The translations under genes and the position numbers were made by a program. A stretch of DNA of 64,000 nucleotides, taken from assembly GCA_028753945.1 (NCBI GenBank), contig JAPNXP010000001.1, forward strand, positions 16,358,501 through 16,422,500, in the 5' to 3' direction. Each line of letters opens with the position of its first letter. Within the stretch, counting starts at the first letter, position 1. The notes below the pieces were generated by a model. That model did no database searches, was not told the DNA's origin, and saw only the letters and a program-made list of their open reading frames with translations. The stretch comes from Hexactinellida sp. DTS-2022. Taxonomy: Eukaryota > Porifera > Hexactinellida. This document shows positions 28,968 to 41,092 of this stretch, one piece after another.

Positions 28968-31165
28968 ATGTCGACGAAACTTTGCAAATTTTGTGCAAAC
29001 GTGGTGACTAATTATGCCCAACATATTCGTAACAAACATGGAGATGTCACTCCAGAGGACAAAGCTGCTGCATTACTGATGGGGAGGAAAAGAAAAACTA
29101 TTCTTAAAGAGGTTAAAGAAGTAAGATATAGGAAATATCTGCAATGCAGTTTCACTGATGAGCAACGAAGAGTATGTGGAAAATATATACTGGCGAGTGG
29201 GTGAGTATATTATGAACACTTATACTCTTATAGTAGTTAAGCAGCACCAATGTTGCAATTAATATCGGGACCACTATCAAAGCTTTTAAATTATATGACC
29301 CAGCGCCTGCAATAAAAATTTCGATTATGTATCCGTTATTGTTGAGCATTGCTTTTAGTATTATACTGAATACAATTTTTTGCATGCAAAAATGTTGCGG
29401 CAAATTAATTAGTTTATTGAAGTAGAATTAACTCAAATAGGATCATTCCAATTAAATATATTATTAAAAAATATTGTTGTAGCTACTCCACACACTTAAA
29501 ACGACTGCATTTCGTTTCCGCAAGATCGGACATTGGCAAGAAAATTAAAAGCCTGTCAAGGAAAAACCGGATAGTCATTGATCCAATAGATGAACTAATC
29601 ATTGAAGCTGTTGACGAAATTGTCGATACGGTTCAGCCCAATATTGTGACCAGTGAACGTGAATTTACAAATGATCTATACATTCCCCAATCATCGACAA
29701 ATTCAGAAAATTCTCCCACAGGAAATTCCTTAATCTCTGACAGCCCAATTTCGGAAAAATTACCCTCAAACAGCCTCCCTCCAAACAACCAGATTTTAGA
29801 AAATTTTGAAAAATGGGTGACATCGATGGATGGCGGATGTCAAACAAAAGAGACCGCTTATCAGTCAAGACTAGTGATGACCAATATAATAACATCAATT
29901 GGAATAGCAAATATCATTACGCCAAATGTAGTCAATGAGTATTTTACCAAAAGGGACGATTTGATAGCGGCTACAATAAACGTTTATTTAAGGTATTTGT
30001 CCGACTTCCTCCTATATGTGCATCAGGAATATCCTGACACATACACGATAGACAAATACCATTTAATGAACCAGCGGATTTCCAGGTAAATCACATTCAG
30101 TTTAATTAATGTACTGTAAATGGGGGTTACTTAGGTCAATAAGGTTGGCTTTGGCCCAAAATTAGCTAATGTATTGTAAACTTATATCTACTGATTTTCA
30201 GGTCATGATGGTTTGAGAAATTTGACTCAATGGTCATAAGGATATCACAAAATAACTTTTCCTTTGAAATTTCGCTGTTAAATAAACACAAAAATTCCCT
30301 TAGAATATGGTATCGTAAATATCGATTTATATTGCGACTATCTACTTGGCAAATGATTGATAATTGATTACAATAATACGCCCCAGTTTAAGAGATTCAA
30401 ATTTTATGAAATATAATTGCTACCCTTCTTGTAGATGGCATACAAGCCTAAAAAAGAAGGCACAGACCGAAAAAATTGAAAAAAGAAGAAAAACTGAACA
30501 TGAATCATGTCAAAACAGAAAACACATAGAAAACTATTTAACTTCCTCACTAAGATGTGATTTGCTAAAATCAATAATAACATGCAACCCAGATACGAAA
30601 TTAACCCCAAATACATACTACGAATATAGAGCGGTATTAATTGGTGAAATAATATTCAGAAATGCGCAGAGGACCGGGGTAGTGTGCGGAATGCAACGCA
30701 ATGAAGTTGAAAATTCAGAGGAGGATGGGGAATTCAGAAAAATTAAAGTCTACAAACATAAAACCGGCTGTTATTTTTTTTGATAGACTAGCTGGAGAAG
30801 CACTAATGAGGTATGTGCAAAACGTTTTACCATTAATCGAAAACAACAACAACAACAACACCAACAGCAACAACGTTTTTCTCTCTTACACCGGGAACAA
30901 TATAACTCAACAAGGAGTACAAAATAGTTTAAATATATTAATGAAACGTACAGGTGTGCGAAGCACAATAACATCCACACAATCAAGAATAGCGACAGCA
31001 ACCCATATTGCAACATCAAAACCTGAAAAGTCGCAACTGGTTGCAGACTATATGGGGCATCAGGCAAGCACTGCTGAAAAATATTATAGAGAAATAGGAG
31101 GAGGACATCACCTCGTTGGAGCCTATGAAGCGATTGCCCCAAGGCATGAAAATAAATCACAATGA
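28968..31165 (+). CDS. Crypton-like tyrosine recombinase gene (best copy)
   Basis: Inferred exons: 28968-29200, 29483-30085 and 30435-31165, with GT-AG introns (GTGAGT...TTGTAG and GTAAAT...CTTGTAG). Exon 1 encodes a zinc finger (CKFCANVV...HIRNKHG) and half of a second (CSFTDEQRRVCG) that is completed in exon 2 by YSTHLKRLH. Exon 2 encodes a core-binding-like helical region (NFEKWVTSMDGGCQTKETAY; YLRYLSDFLLYVHQEYPDTY). Exon 3 holds the recombinase domain: first Arg in AQRTGVVCGM, Lys in KHKTG, Arg in STQSRIATATHI, His in YMGHQ, nucleophile Tyr in TAEKYYRE. The reading frame changes once near 30781, so this copy may be inactive. No reverse transcriptase or other replication gene accompanies it. 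Family assignment (Crypton) is by these motifs only. Confidence 0.75.
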
Positions 31166-31355
31166 ATAATGAGACTGTTGATGTGTTGGAGGAAATTATA
31201 AAGGATATAAATCAAAAATATTATATAGTTTGGGAATAGAATAAATAAGGTGCAGAAAATTCAAAAGGTTTCAGTTCAAAAATTATTGTAAATAAGGATA
31301 TTCAAAATAATAAATAAAAAAATAAAAAAAGGAAAGGAACTGAGGCTAAACCATG
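31166..31355. other. 3' flank of the Crypton-like copy
   Basis: AT-rich; ends against the next satellite array at TAATAGACTTGAACGGG. Confidence 0.35.
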
Positions 31356-32902
31356 TTAATAGACTTGAACGGGATTTTGCACATAACGGGATAATGGAGT
31401 GAAACAAGATTTATGCAATTAACGAGATAAATGGACTTGAACGAGATTTGTGGACATAACGGGATGAATTGACGTGAGCGGGACGAATAGACCTAAACGG
31501 GACAAATGGACCTGAACGGAACAAATGGACCTAAACGGGACGAATGGACCTGAACGGGACGAATGGACCTAAACGGGACGAATGGACCTGAAAGGGACGA
31601 ATGGACCTGAACGGGAACAATGGACCTAAACGGGACAAATGGACATGAACGGAACAAATGGACCTGAACGGGACGAATGGACTTGAACGGGACGAATGGA
31701 CCTGAACGGGACGAATGGACTTAACGGGACGAATGGACTTGAACGGGACGAATGGACCTGAACGGGACGAATGGACTTAACGGGACGAATGGACTTGAAC
31801 GGGACTATTGGACTTAACGGGACGAATGGACTTGAACGGGACTATTGGACTTAACGGGACGAATGGACTTGAACGGGACGAATGGACTTAAACGGGACTA
31901 TTGGACTTAACGGGACGAATGGACCTGAACGGGACTATTTAGACTTAACGGGACGAATGAACTTGAACGGGACTAATGGACTTAACGGAATAACTGGACT
32001 TGAACGGGATGAATGGACTTAACGGGATAACTGGACCTGACCGGGACGAATGGACCTAAACAGGACGAATGGACCTGAACGGGACCAATGGACTAGAAAG
32101 GGACGAATGGACCTGAACGGGACGAATGGAACTGAACGGGACGAATGGAACAGAATGGGACGAATGGACCTGACGGGACGAATGGACCTGAACGGGACGA
32201 ATGGACCAGAACGGGACGAATGGACCTAAACGGGAAGAATGGACCTGAACGGGACGAATGGACCTAAACGGGACGAATGGACCTAAACGGGACGAATGGA
32301 CCTGAACGGGACGAATGGACCTGAACGGGACCAATGGACCTGAACGGGACGAATGGACCTGAACGGGACGAATGGACCTGAACGGGACGAATGGACTTAA
32401 CGGGACGAATGGATCTGAACGGGACGAATGGACCTAAACGGGACGAATGGACCTAAACGGGACGAATGGACCTGAACGGGACGAATGGACCTGAACGGGA
32501 CCAATGGACCTGAACGGGACGAATGGACCTGAACGGGACGAATGGACCTGAACGGGACGAATGGACCTAAACGGGACGAATGGACCTAAACGGGACGAAT
32601 GGACCTGAACGGGACGAATGGACCTGAACGGGACCAATGGACCTGAACGGGACGAATGGACCTGAACGGGACGAATGGACCTAAACGGGACGAATGGATC
32701 TGAACGGGACGAATGGACCTGAACGGGACGAATGGACCTGAACGGGACGAATGGACCTGAACGGGACGAATGGACCTGAACGGGACGAATGGACCTGAAC
32801 GGGACGAATGGACCTGAACGGGACGAATGGAACTGAACGGGACGAATGGACCTGAACGGGACGAATGGACCTGAACGGGACGAATGGACCTGAACGGGAC
32901 GT
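31356..32902 (+). repeat. 19-bp satellite array 2
   Basis: About 80 tandem copies of GGGACGAATGGACCTGAAC, same orientation as array 1. The left part is diverged; the part after about 32030 is highly homogeneous. The end (about 32690-32902) is identical to the ends of arrays 4 and 6, marking where the 5.33-kb unit begins. Confidence 0.93.
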
Positions 32903-33250
32903 TATAGTTTTATAAACATAAAACTGGAAAATTGCAATCATGCAGGGGTACAAAACAAGTTTACATAAACTACTGCACTTGCAGGAAATTTCTAGAAATA
33001 TTTCAATAAAATTCAGGATAGCGGCATCTACATTTATAGCCAGAAATAAGCCTGGAAAAAACCAATAGTTCAGATTACATGCAACATCAGGCGAGCACCG
33101 CGGATAAATATTATCGACAAATGCGGAGAGGTAATCAGTGTACTAATCACCTAATAAATGGAATTTGAAGCAATTGGGGAAATAAAAAAAAAGAATTGAA
33201 TTGTAAAAATAGTTAAATAATAATTTAAATTAATTTAATTTTAGAATCAA
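32903..33250 (+). pseudogene. Recombinase C-terminal remnant (unit 1, first)
   Basis: Translatable pieces RIAASTFIARN and QHQASTADKYYRQM correspond to the SRIATATHIATS and GHQASTAEKYYREI parts of the copy at 28968-31165. Not a working frame. Repeated at 38233-38580 and 43582-43925. Confidence 0.7.
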
Positions 33251-33659
33251 AGAAAGTCCGAAACAGGAGTGCGTAGTGTAATTGAATTTATTAGAATGAC
33301 GTAATTGCTCTATACTTTGTAAATTTAGTTGCTTGGTTGTTGGAATGTTCATTTTCCTAATTTTCTTTTAATTGAGTTTTTAATGATTGACGTTAGTTGA
33401 CTTGGTAATTAAGTGATCGACGTCATTGGGTATAATTGGATGGTTGTTGTGTGAACTAGAAACGCTTGCAGAAATTTTGCTTGATAAGATTTGGGGGGTG
33501 TTTGCTTGGGTCGCCCTTTAGTTGGAAATCAACTCGCTATGGGAGTTGAGGGTTGGTAGGTGTTACGGGTTGTCATGTAATGAATTTTTTTGTTGTTGTT
33601 GTTGTTTCATGCAGAGTTTATCTTCTTTTGTCAATATTTTCCCGTTTTGCCATCTTCTT
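33251..33659. other. Spacer of the 5.33-kb unit
   Basis: Unrecognised sequence with a GTT microsatellite near 33590-33606. Repeated in units 2 and 3. Confidence 0.35.
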
Positions 33660-33925
33660 GAGCCCCATATGCCACCTATATGAAGTATTTCACTTGTATA
33701 ATATGTTAATTTGAGTTCATGTTGTTCTATTTATTGGGTAAAATTTAATATATATTACGTAATTTACCCAGAGAAAATATTGATTTTCTTGCGATTTATA
33801 TTTAAGTTCTAGTAGTTAATTAGGCAGAATGATTAACATACATGTGGATCCGTTGTTCTATGTTGTTATAACTCTCAAGTGGGAATGTGCTTTTAATGTT
33901 TTGGTGCAAGTATAACATAAACGAG
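33660..33925 (-). pseudogene. Inverted, diverged exon 2 / intron 2 fragment
   Basis: The reverse complement matches 35690-35935 of the same unit at roughly 85-90 percent by eye, including FMLYLHQNIKSTFPLESYNN and the intron start GTATGTTAATCATTCTGCCT. The exon 2 donor is changed upstream (CACATG for CACAGG). It lies head to head with the plus-strand copy. Also at 38990-39255 and 44338-44603. Confidence 0.75.
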
Positions 33926-34002
33926 GCGTAAATCTTAGCTACACTTCTGTACTTCCTGCAGTAATTTGCTTTTTCATCTGATTTATAATATATAAGTGTC
34001 TG

Positions 34003-34313
34003 CAAACACATACTGTTTGCATTTGAATAAATGTAAATCAGAACAAGTGCAAAACTGGATGGGTTCATTGGGTACTATTATCAGTTGCCTGTGTACAGTA
34101 TGCATTCTTGTAGATACTGTAACTGAACGGGACGAAGGGACCTGAACGGGACGAATGGAATTAAATGGGACGAATGGATGAAGCATTTATTCATTTACAG
34201 TATCTACAAGAATACTGTACACAGGCAAATGATAATAGTACCCATGCACGCATCCAGTTTTGCACTTGTTCTGATTTACATTGATTCAAATGCAAACAGT
34301 ATGTGTTAGTAGA
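34003..34313. repeat. Foldback of ~120-bp arms with a three-unit satellite tip
   Basis: Left arm 34003-34122 (CTGCAAACACATACTGTTTG through TACAAG complement) and right arm 34194-34313 are inverted copies with a few differences. Between them are three satellite units (34125-34176). The same structure is at 39333-39643 and 44681-44991. Confidence 0.8.
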
Positions 34314-34372
34314 CACTATATAAATCAATTGAACTAAATTTGTAAAAATCAATATCAACTGCTTATTTATTA

Positions 34373-35762
34373 ATGGCTACACCGTCCAAAAAAGTTACCT
34401 GCACAATTTGCAACAGAGACATTGTCAAGCTGAGAAGGCATTTGCAGCAGATGCATCCGAATATTGGGGCTGCAGAACGAGACATCCTTATTAATGACGA
34501 AAAGATGCGCGTTCGAGACATTTCGGATCTAGAACAATATTTCCTGTGCGCATATAAAGATCAAAATAATAAGACATGCAATGCGCCAATACTTGAAGAA
34601 GGGTAAGTAAAGTTTAATTTAAATATGAAATGCTAAGTTATATCAAACCAATAATTCTTTGCATTCTCATAAATAGATTGCGACACCATATATTAAGACG
34701 CCACGGTATCTCAATAAAAAGCAGTATAGGAAAAAATATCATTGCAAAGACAAAATGTCAACCGTATCTAACAGCGTCAATTCAAGAGGGTCAATCAGTA
34801 AATCTGCAAGAAGGCGTATCTCTCCCAGAAGTCGCATTTCTGCAAGAAGGCACATATCTCCTAGAAGGCACATATCTCCTAGAAGGCACATCTCTCCCTG
34901 AAGGCGCATCTCCGCAAGAAGGCGCATCTCTCCCAGAAGGCACATCTCTCCCAGAAGGCGCATCTCCGCAAGAAGGCGCATCTCTCCCAGAAGGCACATC
35001 TCTCCCAGAAGGCGCATCTCTCCTAGAAGGCACATATCTCCTAGAAGGCACATCACCGCAAGAAGGCGCATCTCTCCCAGAAGGCACATCTCTCCCAGAA
35101 GGCGCATCTTTCCAACAATTCGAAACTCTCCTAGAGTTGGCAATTTTCATAGAAAGCGAAACTATCCAAGACAGCGAAACTCTGCAAGAAAGCGCAACTC
35201 TGCAAGATGAGATTATTTGGCAAGAAGATGTGGATAGCGGGAGCAGGACCGACAAAGTTTGCTACCCAAATTTAACACCCTCACCCTCATCCTTGGAGAA
35301 ACACTTTCAGTCACAAAACCTTGAATGTTTATCGCCAGAAATTTCAACTCCAGCTTTGGAAGCGACTGCCTTTTATACACCAGAGATGCCCTTTACTTCA
35401 GTAGAGAATTTTCCCGATCAATTTCAAGAAGCTGACTCTTCTGTTCCCTTCCAGACGGAAATTCTAACAAATTTCCAAAATTGGATGGAATCGATGGATG
35501 GCGGCTGTCTTGCAAAAGATAAAAGTGAAAAAGCCAAAATAATAATTGGCAACATGTTGCAGGAGTTGAAACTCCATGAGATGAAGGAGCCAGATAAAGT
35601 CTGCAAGTATTTCACATCAAAACAGATGAAAAAAGAAATTACAGCAGGAACAACAGATGTGCACTTAAGATTTTACGGCTCGTTTATGCTATACTTGCAT
35701 CAAAATTATAAAAGCGCATTCCCACTTGAGAGTTATACAAACATAGAACAACGGATCCACAG
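34373..35762 (+). CDS. Crypton-like zinc-finger/core-binding protein, copy A (exons 1-2)
   Basis: Exon 1 34373-34602, GT-AG intron 34603-34676 (GTAAGT...AAATAG, 74 bp), exon 2 34677-35762, ending at a donor AG|GTATGT in the same place as in the copy at 28968. It encodes zinc finger 1 (CTICNRDIVKLRRHLQQMH), zinc finger 2 split by the intron (FLCAYKDQNNKTCNAP / LRHHILRRHG), a tract of 6-residue repeats (EGASLP, EGTSLP, EGASPQ) from an 18-bp minisatellite, and a core-binding-like region (FQNWMESMDGGCLAKDK; FMLYLHQNYKSAFPLESY). The catalytic exon downstream is badly degraded, so any product would be a DNA-binding protein without recombinase activity. The matched splice sites and open frame suggest recent coding status. 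Confidence 0.7.
34800..35112 (+). repeat. 18-bp coding minisatellite (copy A)
   Basis: About 17 units of GAAGGCGCATCTCTCCCA and variants, in frame (6 residues each). All three plus frames and the complementary frames stay open, which explains the long overlapping minus-strand open frames here. Copy B: 40130-40442. Confidence 0.9.
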
Positions 35763-36663
35763 GTATGTTAATCATTCTGCCTAATTAACTACTAGAACTT
35801 AAATAAAAATCGCAAGAAAATCAATATTTTCTCTGGGTAAATTATATAATGCAGAAATAGATTTAGTTTAACCCAATAAAAGAACAACAAGAACCCAAAT
35901 TAACATATAATACAAGGAAATTGGTCATATTTTTCTTTCGCAGCGCGCAAGGAACATTGAATTTACAAATTAATTTACAATACTGAAGACAAAAATCAAC
36001 ATATGAAAATTATAGATTTTTAAACATAAAACTGGAAAATTGAAACAGCAGTAGTATTTAGAAAAAACGGCAGCAACAGCATTCGAGAAATTTTGGGATA
36101 ATATTCTCCCACAAGTAGATTTGGAAATTAATGATAATAAGGGTCCATTTTTTATCTCATATAATGGGAAATCAATGAAGGGGTACAAAACAAGTTTAAA
36201 TAAACTACTGCACTAGCAGGAAATTTCAAGAAAATATTTCAATAAAATCCAGGATAGCGGCATCTACATTTATAGCCAAAATAAGCATGGAAAAATCAAA
36301 AAGTTCAGATTAGATGCAACATCAGGCGAGCAGCGCGGATAAATATTATCGACAAATGGAAGAGGTAATCACCTAATAAATGGAATTTGAAGCAATTGGG
36401 GAAATAACAAAATATAATTCAAGTATAAAAATAGATAAATAATAATTTAAATTATATAAATTTTAGAATCAAAGAAACACGAAGCAGGAGGACAGTGACG
36501 TTTGAAGAAAGAAGAAAAAGCAAAGAAAACAATACAGAGTAGTATATAAATAATGAATTAATGTAAGATTGCAAGTGCGTTATATAGCTGTGTGGTGTAT
36601 TAAATTAAAATAAAATAAATTCAAACGAGGGGATCGGACAAACTGAGAAAATTTGTAAATCTG
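35763..36663 (+). pseudogene. Degraded recombinase C-terminus and 3' tail (copy A)
   Basis: Pieces with clear similarity to the catalytic exon: AVVFRKTAATAFEKFWDNIL, FFISYNGKSMKGYKTSLNKL (about 36046-36215), RIAASTFIAK and QHQASSADKYYRQMEE (about 36250-36370). The first catalytic Arg and Lys segment is absent, frames change, and a stop lies inside. The tail ends with ACAAACTGAGAAAATTTGTA and TCTGGACA, abutting the satellite; the same end is found at about 47465. Copy B: 41093-41993. Confidence 0.75.
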
Positions 36664-38232
36664 GACATGACGAACGGACCTGAACGGGACGAATGGACCT
36701 AAACGCGACGAATCGACCGGAACGGGACGAATGGACATAAACGGGACAAATGGAACAAAACGGGACAAATGGACCTAAACACGACGAATGGAACGGAACC
36801 GGACGTATGGACATAAACGGGACCAATGGAACAAAAGGGGCAAATGGACTAGAAAGGGACGAATGGACCTAAACGGGAGAAATGGAACAAAACGGGACAA
36901 ATGGACCTAAACACGACGAATGGACCTGAACGGGACGAATGGACCTAAACGCAACGAATCGACCTGAACAGGACGAATGGACATAAACGGGACAAATGGA
37001 ACAAATGGACCTAAACAAGACGAATGGACCGGAACGGGACGAATGGAACAAAACGGGACAAATGGACCTGAAAGGGACGAAAGGACATAAACGGGACGAA
37101 TGGACCAAAACGGGACGAATGGACCTGAACGGGACGAATGGACCAGAACGGGACGAAGGGAGCTGAATGGGACGAATGGACTTAAACGGGACTATTGGAC
37201 TTAACGGGACGAATGGACCTGACGGGACGAATGGACCTGAACGGGACGAATGGACCTGACGGGACGAATGGACCTGAACGGGACGAATGGAGCAGAACGG
37301 GACGAATGGACCAGAACGGGACGAATGGACCTGAACGGGACGAATGGACCAGAACGGGACGAATGGACCAGAACGGGACGAATGGACCTAAACGGGACGA
37401 ATGGACCTGAACGGGACGAATGGACTTAAACGGGACTATTGGACTTAACGGGACGAATGGACCTGAACGGGATGAATGGACCTGAACGGGACGAATGGAC
37501 CTAAACGGGACGAATGGACCTAAACGGGACGAATGGACCAGAACGGGACGAATGGACCTGAACGGGACGAATGGACCAGAACGGGACGAATGGACCTAAA
37601 CGGGACGAATGGACCTGAACGGGAAGAATGGACTTGAACGGGACTAATGGACTTAACGGGACGAATGGACCTGAACGGGACCAATGGACCTGAACGGGAC
37701 GAATGGACCTAAACGGGACGAATGGAACAGAATGGGACGAATGGACCTGACGGGACGAATGGACCTGAACGGGACGAATGGACCAGAACGGGACGAATGG
37801 ACCTAAACGGGAAGAATGGACCTGAACGGGACGAATGGACCTAAACGGGACGAATGGACCTGAACGGGACGAATGGACCTGAACGGGACCAATGGACCTG
37901 AACGGGACGAATGGACCTGAACGGGACGAATGGACCTGAACGGGACGAATGGACTTAACGGGACGAATGGACCTAAACGGGAAGAATGGACCTGAACGGG
38001 ACGAATGGACCTAAACGGGACGAATGGATCTGAACGGGACGAATGGACCTGAACGGGACGAATGGACCTGAACGGGACGAATGGACCTGAACGGGACGAA
38101 TGGACCTGAACGGGACGAATGGACCTGAACGGGACGAATGGACCTGAACGGGACGAATGGAACTGAACGGGACGAATGGACCTGAACGGGACGAATGGAC
38201 CTGAACGGGACGAATGGACCTGAACGGGACGT
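36664..38232 (+). repeat. 19-bp satellite array 3 (unit A)
   Basis: About 82 units in the same orientation as the others. The left third is more varied (GGAACAAAACGGGACAAAT forms), the right end homogeneous. Nearly identical to 41994-43581 except for one extra unit there. Confidence 0.93.
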
Positions 38233-39702
38233 TATAGTTTTATAAACATAAAACTGGAAAATTGCAATCATGCAGGGGTACAAAACAAGTTTACATAAAC
38301 TACTGCACTTGCAGGAAATTTCTAGAAATATTTCAATAAAATTCAGGATAGCGGCATCTACATTTATAGCCAGAAATAAGCCTGGAAAAAACCAATAGTT
38401 CAGATTACATGCAACATCAGGCGAGCACCGCGGATAAATATTATCGACAAATGCGGAGAGGTAATCAGTGTACTAATCACCTAATAAATGGAATTTGAAG
38501 CAATTGGGGAAATAAAAAAAAAGAATTGAATTGTAAAAATAGTTAAATAATAATTTAAATTAATTTAATTTTAGAATCAAAGAAAGTCCGAAACAGGAGT
38601 GCGTAGTGTAATTGAATTTATTAGAATGACGTAATTGCTCTATACTTTGTAAATTTAGTTGCTTGGTTGTTGGAATGTTCATTTTCCTAATTTTCTTTTA
38701 ATTGAGTTTTTAATGATTGACGTTAGTTGACTTGGTAATTAAGTGATCGACGTCATTGGGTATAATTGGATGGTTGTTGTGTGAACTAGAAACGCTTGCA
38801 GAAATTTTGCTTGATAAGATTTGGGGGGTGTTTGCTTGGGTCGCCCTTTAGTTGGAAATCAACTCGCTATGGGAGTTGAGGGTTGGTAGGTGTTACGGGT
38901 TGTCATGTAATGAATTTTTTTGTTGTTGTTGTTGTTTCATGCAGAGTTTATCTTCTTTTGTCAATATTTTCCCGTTTTGCCATCTTCTTGAGCCCCATAT
39001 GCCACCTATATGAAGTATTTCACTTGTATAATATGTTAATTTGAGTTCATGTTGTTCTATTTATTGGGTAAAATTTAATATATATTACGTAATTTACCCA
39101 GAGAAAATATTGATTTTCTTGCGATTTATATTTAAGTTCTAGTAGTTAATTAGGCAGAATGATTAACATACATGTGGATCCGTTGTTCTATGTTGTTATA
39201 ACTCTCAAGTGGGAATGTGCTTTTAATGTTTTGGTGCAAGTATAACATAAACGAGGCGTAAATCTTAGCTACACTTCTGTACTTCCTGCAGTAATTTGCT
39301 TTTTCATCTGATTTATAATATATAAGTGTCTGCAAACACATACTGTTTGCATTTGAATAAATGTAAATCAGAACAAGTGCAAAACTGGATGGGTTCATTG
39401 GGTACTATTATCAGTTGCCTGTGTACAGTATGCATTCTTGTAGATACTGTAACTGAACGGGACGAAGGGACCTGAACGGGACGAATGGAATTAAATGGGA
39501 CGAATGGATGAAGCATTTATTCATTTACAGTATCTACAAGAATACTGTACACAGGCAAATGATAATAGTACCCATGCACGCATCCAGTTTTGCACTTGTT
39601 CTGATTTACATTGATTCAAATGCAAACAGTATGTGTTAGTAGACACTATATAAATCAATTGAACTAAATTTGTAAAAATCAATATCAACTGCTTATTTAT
39701 TA
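38233..39702. repeat. Unit B left part (remnant, inverted fragment, foldback)
   Basis: Same order and sequence as 32903-34372: recombinase C-terminal remnant, spacer, inverted exon fragment (38990-39255), foldback with three satellite units (39333-39643). Confidence 0.85.
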
Positions 39703-41092
39703 ATGGCTACACCGTCCAAAAAAGTTACCTGCACAATTTGCAACAGAGACATTGTCAAGCTGAGAAGGCATTTGCAGCAGATGCATCCGAATATTGGGGC
39801 TGCAGAACGAGACATCCTTATTAATGACGAAAAGATGCGCGTTCGAGACATTTCGGATCTAGAACAATATTTCCTGTGCGCATATAAAGATCAAAATAAT
39901 AAGACATGCAATGCGCCAATACTTGAAGAAGGGTAAGTAAAGTTTAATTTAAATATGAAATGCTAAGTTATATCAAACCAATAATTCTTTGCATTCTCAT
40001 AAATAGATTGCGACACCATATATTAAGACGCCACGGTATCTCAATAAAAAGCAGTATAGGAAAAAATATCATTGCAAAGACAAAATGTCAACCGTATCTA
40101 ACAGCGTCAATTCAAGAGGGTCAATCAGTAAATCTGCAAGAAGGCGTATCTCTCCCAGAAGTCGCATTTCTGCAAGAAGGCACATATCTCCTAGAAGGCA
40201 CATATCTCCTAGAAGGCACATCTCTCCCTGAAGGCGCATCTCCGCAAGAAGGCGCATCTCTCCCAGAAGGCACATCTCTCCCAGAAGGCGCATCTCCGCA
40301 AGAAGGCGCATCTCTCCCAGAAGGCACATCTCTCCCAGAAGGCGCATCTCTCCTAGAAGGCACATATCTCCTAGAAGGCACATCACCGCAAGAAGGCGCA
40401 TCTCTCCCAGAAGGCACATCTCTCCCAGAAGGCGCATCTTTCCAACAATTCGAAACTCTCCTAGAGTTGGCAATTTTCATAGAAAGCGAAACTATCCAAG
40501 ACAGCGAAACTCTGCAAGAAAGCGCAACTCTGCAAGATGAGATTATTTGGCAAGAAGATGTGGATAGCGGGAGCAGGACCGACAAAGTTTGCTACCCAAA
40601 TTTAACACCCTCACCCTCATCCTTGGAGAAACACTTTCAGTCACAAAACCTTGAATGTTTATCGCCAGAAATTTCAACTCCAGCTTTGGAAGCGACTGCC
40701 TTTTATACACCAGAGATGCCCTTTACTTCAGTAGAGAATTTTCCCGATCAATTTCAAGAAGCTGACTCTTCTGTTCCCTTCCAGACGGAAATTCTAACAA
40801 ATTTCCAAAATTGGATGGAATCGATGGATGGCGGCTGTCTTGCAAAAGATAAAAGTGAAAAAGCCAAAATAATAATTGGCAACATGTTGCAGGAGTTGAA
40901 ACTCCATGAGATGAAGGAGCCAGATAAAGTCTGCAAGTATTTCACATCAAAACAGATGAAAAAAGAAATTACAGCAGGAACAACAGATGTGCACTTAAGA
41001 TTTTACGGCTCGTTTATGCTATACTTGCATCAAAATTATAAAAGCGCATTCCCACTTGAGAGTTATACAAACATAGAACAACGGATCCACAG
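39703..41092 (+). CDS. Crypton-like zinc-finger/core-binding protein, copy B
   Basis: Exons 39703-39932 and 40007-41092. Translation identical to copy A, including the full 18-bp repeat tract, so the duplication is very recent or an assembly artefact. Confidence 0.7.

Noticed and set aside
28968-31165. DIRS-type retroelement as source of the recombinase
   Set aside because: No reverse transcriptase, RNase H or split repeats seen; the zinc-finger plus tyrosine-recombinase arrangement fits a Crypton-like DNA element better.
34739-35255. Minus-strand open frames over the 18-bp repeat (LGEMRLLGEMCL, SGRDAPSCGD types), also at 40069 and 45417
   Set aside because: Shadows of the coding minisatellite on the opposite strand; splice-matched plus-strand exons are the better reading.
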